The notes beneath the pieces are model-generated. The model saw nothing but the letters and a program-made list of their open reading frames with translations. It had not been told where the DNA came from and did no database searches. A program made the translations under genes and the position numbers. From Camellia lanceoleosa (taxonomy: Eukaryota > Streptophyta > Magnoliopsida > Ericales > Theaceae), in assembly GCA_025200525.1 (NCBI GenBank), contig CM045762.1, positions 83,295,893 to 83,359,892 of the forward strand: a stretch of 64,000 bases of DNA. The letters run 5' to 3'. Positions 55,745-64,000 of the stretch are shown here, piece by piece; positions within the stretch are counted from its first letter, which is position 1, and each line of letters starts with the position of its first letter.

Positions 55745-56547
55745 GTCAATATATTCATGCTATATATATTGGGAAATGTTTGGAATCCCTTTTGGGGATA
55801 ACCATCATACCTCCAAAATGATTCTGACCCTCTATATATATGCGGGACCTACTCATATATGCGTAAGGTCTACATCATGAGTAATCCAGATTTATAGAGG
55901 TCTTATGTCTTGTGGAAGTAGATATCTCAATTATTACTCTTATATATTATAGCAAAATGACTTTTTGTGAGGGGCCTTATGGAGCTCCAAAACTTCCGAC
56001 TAAAGTTTTGAATTTTTGAATTAAAAAATAATATTTGTTGATACGTTAATTTAATAATTATAAAAATACTAACTATTTCATGATTTATGTTTTTCAAAAG
56101 GATAGTTTCCAAACCTATTATCTCTTATAAAAATTCAAAATGATAGATTAAAATTACTTCTTCCTTCTCTTTTTTGGTTAGGTTTTAAAATTAAATTTTA
56201 AATTCTTACATAGAAAGTACATATGTAACAAAAATTATTAATAATTAATTAATTAATATTTTATTAAAAATACACTTTTCAGATTTATTTGGTTTAATTT
56301 TTAAAAATTATTTTTGAGTTTTTGTTCTTGTTTTTATTGTTTTAATCTTCAATAAACTCTTTTTATTTTTTCATATTTCAATCAAATACACCAAACTAAG
56401 AAATTTAAGAAAAAAAATTACTATAAACAAAACACTACAAAAAAAATGTTTCATTTTTTATTTCTTTTATTTTTGACCTTTTCATTTTTAGTGCTTTTTC
56501 TTCCAATTTTCTTCACAAATTCTATTTTTTAGGTGCATTTAAGATTA
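55745..56547. other. AT-rich intergenic DNA, no gene seen
   Basis: No coding region or element is recognised. Confidence 0.5.
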
Positions 56548-56901
56548 GGGTTATTTACATAAAGACTTTCTAAATTATTGAAAAGCATTACTTTAACCCT
56601 CTAAATTATAGAAGCATACAAATTGACTCCTAAACTATTGAAAAGTATCACTTTACCTCCTAAACTATAAAATTGTACAAATGAACCCCTAAACTATAAA
56701 CGTATCAGTTGAACCCCCTAACAGGAAGGGTTAAAATGAAACACGCTAATAGTTTAGGGGTACATTTGTACGAGTTCATAGTTTAAAGGGAAAAATGGTA
56801 CTTCTCAGTAGTTTAGGGAGTCCATTTGTACGCTTTTATAATTTTGGGCGGTCAAAGTGATTTTCTCAATAGTTTAAAGGGTCTTTGTGTAAATAACCCT
56901 T
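56548..56901. repeat. 354-bp MITE-like element with internal short repeats (family I)
   Basis: The ends 'agggttatttacataaagac' and 'gtctttgtgtaaataaccct' are inverted, about 20 bp. The left half repeats 'cctaaactattgaaaagtat' and 'aaattgtacaaatgaacc' variants; the right half holds their reverse complements ('tagtttaggggtacatttgt'). The flanks share 'agatta', perhaps part of a target duplication. Confidence 0.7.
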
Positions 56902-57387
56902 TAGATTAGGTGTACATAAGAAAAAAAGAAAACATATATTGAAATATGAAAAAGAAAAATTACAAAAGATAAAAAAAAAATGAAAAATAAAAAACTCAAA
57001 AAATATATTTGATTTGAAAATATTATGACTTTGGCACCTTTTTTTTTCTTTTTTTTTTTTCTTTCTTTCTTTTCTATAGCCAATTTAAATTATACTTACT
57101 AATGAACTTTGTTATAATTTCTTTATAAAATAGATAAATAAATAAGTAAATCACATATATGAATTCAGTGAATACATGTGTAATGAGATTACTAATTTTC
57201 TTAACATTGATTCTTTTAAGTGCAAATGTTACAAAAATTTTATTTTGGTTCATTTTAATCTTTTTTAATCAATTTTTTTTTAAAATTGTACTTTTGATCT
57301 AAGTAATATTTAAAAATATATATTTTTAACATTCTGTCTATTTATATTTTTTTTGAAAATATTTATAAAAAAAAGTGAACAATAAGA

Positions 57388-57419
<32 letters not shown>

Positions 57420-58890
57420 TTAGAGGTTAAACCCAAACATCTGTTAAAAAGCCAAAAATCATTTTCAATTGAATTTTGCTAATGGTCCAAATTAAAATTA
57501 TTACTAAAAACTGCAAATTCATTTAAAAGCACTCCAAGACACCCCTAATTAATAATAATAGTATATATAGATTAATTGAGCGGGTTTGAAATTTAGAAAT
57601 ATTTTTAGCTTCGGGTTTAGGATGGCTATATTAATCGTAATGTTGTGTTGAGATTGAGTTGACACATAATTTTTTGTATGTAGTTCAGCTCAATATGACG
57701 TAGTCCGGCTGATGCCTTTATATCAAATATACTTAGTAGATAATTCACCTAACCAATATAGGATATAATAATCCTTAACAAAATTTGACATTCTTATTTT
57801 TGTTTTTAATAGAAATTATTTTACAGAGTTCAAATAAATACGATAAATTATTTTTATTTTATAATATTTTGTATTAAAAAAAAATTCATTCCACGCAACG
57901 CACGGATTTGTTGCTAGTATATAAAATAATTTTTTTATTCAATTTTATTATCACTAAATATAAGTAGGACCTAATAATTTGTGTCCACTAATAAAAAATA
58001 AAAAATAAAGTTTGATTAAAGAAATTCATTTGTATAACATTTCCCTTAAAAAATAGGTCAAGTTGAAGCCAAATGCCACCTTTCTATTTCTGTTGCGGCT
58101 GTGGCACTTGGTACAGAGACACACTTTATTCAAAGAAGTAGTTCGTCACCATAAATGAAAATTAATACTTTATTTAGTTCACTGAAATGATAGGAAATAG
58201 AATATAATTGATATTTTTTAAAGTTTTTTTAATGAAATAATCATTTCTTTGTAATAATAAATTATGATTCCGTTTATAATATATTTTTAATTATTTGACT
58301 AATCAACTAAATATATAAATGAATATTTTAATAAAATGATCATTTTATTAAACCAAACATACCTAAAATCTTGTCACATACTCATACACGAGGTACTTGT
58401 CACAAATCTAGGGTTTGTTTTTACATGGATTTCCCAAATAAGTGCCCACGTCTCTTAAGTTGATTCATTTTGAACTATAAAATAAGGATTTGGTTGATAC
58501 ATGAATGTCGTTAAAATTCTTGTTGTGAGGTGTCCAATAGCTTCAACAAACTTTGAATAACAGTGTGGTTTTCTTTGCTATGATCGACTGTCACGCATGA
58601 CTATTATATGGAGGGTTCACATTCCATTATGATTTTTTTTTTTTTTTTCTTCCTTATGTTTTGTTTAATTTTGACATGATCTAATCATGTGGATGTGCGG
58701 GTGTGGATGGAGTAATGGTTTCGATTCAGTCCATGTACATTTGTTTATACCATTAGAAGTGAGATAGTGCAAATTACATAAACAGTAAAAATTTGAAAAA
58801 AAAAAATTAAGATTTTGAATTCGAATTTGAATTATCTTAAGGGTCATAGAATGTTTGTCCGATCATTAATTTCAGGTTTTGGATTACTTA
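56902..58890. other. AT-rich intergenic DNA
   Basis: No gene is supported. It contains a (TG)n microsatellite at 57393-57419 and a T-rich run at about 57040-57075. Confidence 0.5.
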
Positions 58891-59115
58891 GGCCTCATTT
58901 GGGAATAAGTTATTTTAGTAACTTTTTAATTTTTTTTTGGGCAAAAATATGAGATAAAAAAAAATTTATCATGTGTTGAGATGTTTTTTTACTTTTTTAC
59001 AAAAATATGTGCAAAAAATAAAAGAAAAAGAGCATTTTTGACTATTTAGTATAATTTGTTTATTTTTTGATTTTTTTTAGTGACTTTTTAACTTTTAAAC
59101 TAAAATTGAGGCCTC
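58891..59115 (-). repeat. MITE-like element (family B, inverted)
   Basis: The ends are 'ggcctcatttgggaataagt' and 'aactaaaattgaggcctc'. The order of internal phrases is the reverse complement of 16725-16950 ('aaaaatatgagataaaaaaa', 'atgtgcaaaaaataaaag'). Confidence 0.55.
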
Positions 59116-60366
59116 TTTTGGCTACATCTAAAAAAGTTTTATTGGTTTATTTGAGTTATATCACCACTCTATTTTTTTGCATGTCTTTTCATAATAAGTA
59201 AAAAAGTCAGCTTATAAATCATATCCAAAATAAGTTTGAATATTGCCAAACAAGACTATAAAGTATACACAAACTGATCTGAGCATCCAATTATTAATAT
59301 ATATATATATAGTGCCTAATACGAGTATTTTTAACAAAAGTGGATTACATTCAAATATTTTATGTTTTTTAATTCTATGTATATAGACTTACACACTCAT
59401 AATTTTATATTAATTTACAATAATGCAAAGAAAATTGCAGATAAAAAATGAAGACATGAATCATGATCCAAATTTGTTGTAAGTGTAATAAGGACCACGA
59501 GTAAAATAAATGTAAACCATAGGTTAATTGTTATGTGCATATTTCTTTTAATTTTCTTGTGCGCATTGCATTACTAATTGATTCATGGTGTTGTAAACCT
59601 CTTTAGGCATTATAGCCTGATTTGGTTATTGTTATTTTAGCTGAAGACAAATCGGTTTATTTTTGTTTTATTATAAATTTGGTTCAAGTTTGATATTTTA
59701 TAGATATATTTTTTTATAGGGTTAATTACATTTTTTATTTTCAAATTATTATTTTTTATAGGGTTAATTATTGTTTTTGTTTCAAAATATGAGTCTTATG
59801 TTATTTTGGTCTCCAATGTATATCCCTATGTTTCAATCTTCATATACTTTGAGGATGTGATTGATACAATTTTAAACATTAAACAAATTAAAGTATTTTC
59901 ATATATTGAGAATTAAATTGATACAATTTAACTATTAAAAAATAAAAATAACATAAATCTCATACTTTAAATATTAAAAATACAATTAACCCATACAAAA
60001 ATGCTTTAGACCACTAATTAGTGGTGGCTCTAATGACGTGGCAGTGGGTCCCACCCACTGCCATATGTGTTTTGTGCCTTGGGTTTTGTTTTGTTTTTTT
60101 TTTTTTTTTTTTCAATTGCCACCTCACTAGTGGTGGAGTTAGTGATGATAAATTAGTGGTATGTAGCATTGCTCTAACCCATCAGCAGGTGATTGAAAAA
60201 AAAAAAATTCAAATTCATGGCAAAACTTATAAGTTTTAATTATTAAAGTTATAAAGTTTTTTTTATGAATGTGTAATTATTTTTTAAAATCAAATAAAAT
60301 TGTAATTTTCCTATTAAAAAAAGGGGGATAATATCGTTCTTAGAAGTATCCAAAGGCAATTATGAG
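59116..60366. other. AT-rich intergenic DNA
   Basis: No gene is supported. The segment 60001-60186 is a second family E MITE-like copy, with 'gaccactaattagtggtggc' at its left and 'gtgatgataaattagtggta' at its right; the small ORF there is a product of its T run. Confidence 0.5.
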
Positions 60367-60367
60367 C

Positions 60368-60597
60368 CTCCGTTTGGGAAGTGGGTTGGCTTTTTTCGAC
60401 TTTTTGATTTTTTTGACTATTTTAACCTGGGCTAAAAGTTTGTTTGGAAATGACTTTTTGATTTTTTGACTTTTTTTGTGAGAGAATAGTGTAATGATTA
60501 TGGGTTGAATGTGATATTTTGTTTGTTGTGACTAAAATAACATATTTTACCTTTTGTGACTATTTTAACCACAAACGAACTTGCCAAACAACACCTC
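60368..60597 (-). repeat. MITE-like element (family A, inverted)
   Basis: It begins 'cctccgtttgggaagtgggt' and ends 'acaaacgaacttgccaaaca'. The interior is the reverse complement of the 50296-50541 order ('gtgtaatgattatgggttga', 'gtgatattttgtttgttgtg'). Confidence 0.65.
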
Positions 60598-61753
60598 AGC
60601 CATGTGAGCGATATAGTTATTGGCATCTCGTTTAGGATGGATCTTTTTAGCCTAATTTTTTAGTTATTTGGTTATTTTAGTCTGATTAAAAAAATTATGT
60701 TTAAAATATTTTTTAATTTTTTTAATAGTTAATTTGATAATTATGAAAAAAAAAATTATGATTTGAATATCATATTTTATTTTATTAATTATTTTAATTT
60801 TAATTTTCTTTTAATCTTTATTAAATATTTTAACTTGCATCACAAACTAGGCCTGAATTACGCAAGGCTGACCAGAGATTGTGGTTTAGGTTCATGCACG
60901 TACGTGCATGGGTGCAGGCTTACATCACAGATAGAGCAAATCATCGGTATACATACAGAGATACATATAGATATATATCCTTGTGATACCCGTAAAAAGG
61001 TACATACGTATGCAAATGATATATTAGTATATTGTTTTATTATATCACCTCTATATTTTTTTTACGCATTCTTTAATAAAAAATTAAAAAATATATTTAT
61101 TTAGATTATCACAAACACTATTTAAATATCACAAATATTATAACTCAATTCTATAAGAGTCATTGCTATATAAAAAATAATAAAACATTATAACAAAACA
61201 CTACTTAAAATACAATCAAAGAGTTTTTAGATTAATTATAACCAAAATAATATCATAACTAACACATCATGACTCATAACTAACCTTACAATAGATAACA
61301 ATCAAAAAATACAAAGATAATAACCAAATGTGCATACTAGATTTCCCTACATAGTATACTATTTGGTAATTTCTGTTTTTTTAAAAATTACATTTTTTAT
61401 TTTTCATATCTTTTTATTTTTAGTATTGTTTCTAATATTTTACATAAATTTTTTATTTTTTATATATACTTAATCTAAGTACATTTAAAAAATATAATAT
61501 TTAAAAAAAAAATTTAAAAAAATCAAATACAAAAAATAATACGAAAATTTAATACATTTTCATATTTTATTATATTGTATGAATTTTTTAAAAATATTAA
61601 GTAAAATATTTCAAAAAAAAAAAAAACTAAAAATATAAAAATACAAAAACTCAAAACTATTTTTAAAAATTTCAAATCAAAGAGAGTGGTGCAGTGCAAC
61701 ACATTTCAAGTGCAGATTCAAAATGTGCAATGTTGTAGACACCAATATATATA
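60598..61753. other. AT-rich intergenic DNA, no gene seen
   Basis: No gene is supported; long A/T runs dominate 61360-61680. Confidence 0.5.
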
Positions 61754-61910
61754 TAATGTTAGGTATCATGAAAAAAAATATCATAAAAATGATCATGAAA
61801 GATTTTCCACCGTTAGATTACACATACAAAAAAATATCACACACTAATCAAAGGATGAAAACTCTTCATGAATCATTTCATGATATTTTTTTTCATAATC
61901 CCTAATGTTA
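61754..61910. repeat. MITE-like inverted repeat (family F)
   Basis: The left part 'taatgttaggtatcatgaaa' pairs with the right part 'tttcataatccctaatgtta'. It lies between two (TA)n runs and resembles 55577-55744. Confidence 0.7.
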
Positions 61911-63094
61911 TTCATATATATATATATATATATATTTAAAAACACTTCCGAATGACTTCTCATCAATGTGACAAGTGCACATATACTTTAGTTTGGGCCT
62001 GTCAAAATATTGGAAATCCCCTTGAGATTTTCCCTCATCTCTTAGCCCAATGAAATCTCACCTCAGCCCAAATCAAGTTCACCTCAGACCAACACTACTA
62101 GTAATCCCATCTCACGGCCCAACAGAAAACAGGCTACGGTGCTTTTCACTCATGATCATAGTATTACAAAACATGGCCTTAAAATATATATGGTACCTTT
62201 TGGGGGTTCCAATTGTCCCTCACTGATTTCCAATTAAACATGGCCTTAAAATATATATGGTCTCCTTGTACATTTTATGTAAGAACCTCTGCCTTCCACA
62301 TCCAAGTTTCTTTGGACTGGGTTGGAGCTTTCTCGTAGTTAATTACACAAGCCTCAATTTGGTGATTTTGATTTTTAGTTAAAAAAATCACTATAAATTA
62401 TTACATTATTTATTTTATTTTATTTTTTATAAATTTTTCATCAAAAATTAAAAAATTAATTAAAATAATCAATTCCCACACATAACCTTAATGGCACAAA
62501 TATATGACAAGTCATACCACTAATGGTTCAAGCCATTGTTTCTATTATCAAATTTATCATTCGTACCAAAGGCTGGAGTCCATAACTCACGTATGAACTT
62601 TTCTCCTTAAATTGTTTTTAGATTTTAGCCACCAATACCATCACGATCAAAAAAAGAATAGAGGATTGCTATTTATTTTTCTTCATACTTTTATATTATT
62701 GAGTACATGGTATTATGTTATTTGTTTCCGTTATTTTTTGTATTGTGTTTGAAGTATGAATTTAGATAAAAATTTAAAAGGGAAAAAAAAAAAGGTAATT
62801 CGAAAAAAAATTTGAAAAATTACATTCCAGTGGAAGAAAAAAAAAATATTTTTACACAAATATGGAAGGGTGCAAATCACACTTGCACCCCATTACAAAA
62901 TCACTTACACCTCACATATTTTTGTAATTTTTTTTGTCTGTCTCACTGTATTAAAATTCTCCCATAAAGATTAATTTATATTTTATTTACATTTGCTCAC
63001 TTTTTTAGTTTTCATTTTTGTTTTCGTTTTCCTTTTCTTTTCACTTTTTATTTATTTATTTTTTTTGTATTTTTTTTATTTTTAAAATTTCTAT
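61911..63094. other. AT-rich intergenic DNA
   Basis: No gene is supported. A short direct repeat, 'catggccttaaaatatatat', occurs at about 62174 and 62240. Confidence 0.5.
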
Positions 63095-64000
63095 TATAGA
63101 CACCCCATTTTGATCGCCCCTAAGACTTTGGTGTTTTATTTCAAACACTCGATGATGAAAGTTATACTGTATAAATCATTTGAACTCTCAGTAAAGGCAT
63201 CGAATTCAAGCTCTAGAGTTACACTCCAGTTTGGCCAAAATGATTTAGACCTCAAAAACCCATTTTTGAAATTTTTTTTTTCCCACCTTGCAATCGAGTG
63301 CAGCAAGGAGCAGGGGGAGCATCATTTAAACCCTAGTGCAGTATATTGGGATCCCATTGCATATTCGGACCCGGTTGAGTCTATTGGGCGATAAACATAA
63401 TATCTGGCGAGAATCTGCCAGCTGTCCTTTTTTAGAGATATTTATGACCAATTTGGCTTAAATTTTATACATACAACCTCTCCTTTCAGAATCAGGGTTA
63501 GAAAAATTTTCAAAAGGCTTATAAGGATTTTGAGAGTTAAAAAGACCCTTCCTTCTGCTTGAAAGAGCCTCTTGACCTCCATACCACCTTTGAGCTATAT
63601 GTACACAATACATACACCATTAGAGCTGGTTCTTAGAGCTTTTGTTGAGATTTTCAAACCAAATTTCAGAGACTTGAGACTGCTTTGAATCAAGTTTGTT
63701 TAACTACGAACATCCTCCCTTTCAAGAGATATAATTTTGGCACCTTCTTCTTTACTCTTCTTCTATTCTCATCCCCTCTTTTTCTTGTCTTTCATACTAT
63801 TTTTGAGTTGTTTTGAGGGGCTAAAATATGTGACTAAAAGCTACAAAAAGTGGAGGGGTTAGCCACCCTTCCTTAGGCCTTGTTCCATAGCTTGTTGCTT
63901 TGCCTTTTCTACTTTGTTTCTTTTGGTTTTGGCCACTGTTTTTTGGAGTTTAGGGGTTGTTTAATATATTTATTTAATTTATGCTTTGAATATTATACTT
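63095..64000 (+). repeat. start of a second Tat-type LTR, cut by the window end
   Basis: TATAGACACCCCATTTTGAT followed by 'cgcccctaagac' resembles the first 35 bases of the giant element's LTR (TGTAGACACCCCATTTTTGA, 'ctgaccttaagac'). After that the sequence diverges, so this would be a different family of the same lineage. Base composition changes sharply from T/A runs to more balanced sequence at this point. The far end and any internal region are outside the window. Confidence 0.5.

Noticed and set aside
60021..60239. 72-codon ORF
   Set aside because: It runs through a T tract inside a family E MITE-like copy.
1..64000. tRNA or rRNA genes
   Set aside because: No cloverleaf with A/B boxes or rRNA-like segment was noticed on reading; a tRNAscan-SE run would be needed to exclude them fully.

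Overview
This is nuclear DNA from a plant, most likely a eudicot. It is AT-rich with long A and T runs, carries one spliced R2R3-MYB gene with the usual three-exon structure, and is otherwise almost entirely transposable elements: MITE-like hairpins, LINE pieces, a Copia remnant, a CACTA-like end and one giant Ty3/gypsy element. No bacterial-type operons, rRNA, tRNA genes or CRISPR arrays were seen.

Layout. 1-644: tail of a decayed Copia element (RNase H end plus a probable LTR). 645-9200: AT-rich intergenic DNA with MITE-like copies, two LINE 3' tails and a perfect-looking hairpin at 6257-6354. 9214-11359 (minus): the only convincing host gene, a 326-residue R2R3-MYB factor of the MYB41/74/102 type, with a TATA box, a CT/GA microsatellite upstream, a MITE-like copy in intron 1 and another just past its 3' end. 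11755-15242: a 5'-truncated L1-type LINE whose ORF2 is one frame broken only by three stop codons. 15289-15743: CACTA-like subterminal repeats. 15744-19865: AT-rich DNA with several MITE-like copies and a 178-bp palindrome.

19866-45418 holds a complete 25.55-kb Tat/Ogre-like Ty3/gypsy retrotransposon. It has 4.35- and 4.40-kb LTRs, a perfect 5-bp target duplication (atagg), a primer-binding site, a polypurine tract, and decayed gag, protease, RT, RNase H, a second RNase H and integrase on the plus strand. Between pol and the 3' LTR lie two genes on the opposite strand, both with recognisable introns: one resembling the DUF7745-type plant family (33330-34619) and one encoding a plant mobile domain (PMD) protein (35434-39616), with about 17 copies of an 81-bp tandem repeat in its first intron. 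The same GC-rich 16-bp palindrome cluster lies just upstream of both antisense genes and in the putative promoter part of each LTR, which suggests that three transcription units of one element share a control module. This is the most interesting feature of the window.

45424-64000: gene-poor AT-rich DNA with more MITE-like families, diverged tandem repeats and microsatellites. From 63095 to the end is the start of what looks like the LTR of a second, related Tat-type element. The mobile-element reading frames carry stops at positions where CAA, CAG or TGG is expected, as methylated and silenced elements do; the MYB gene is intact.
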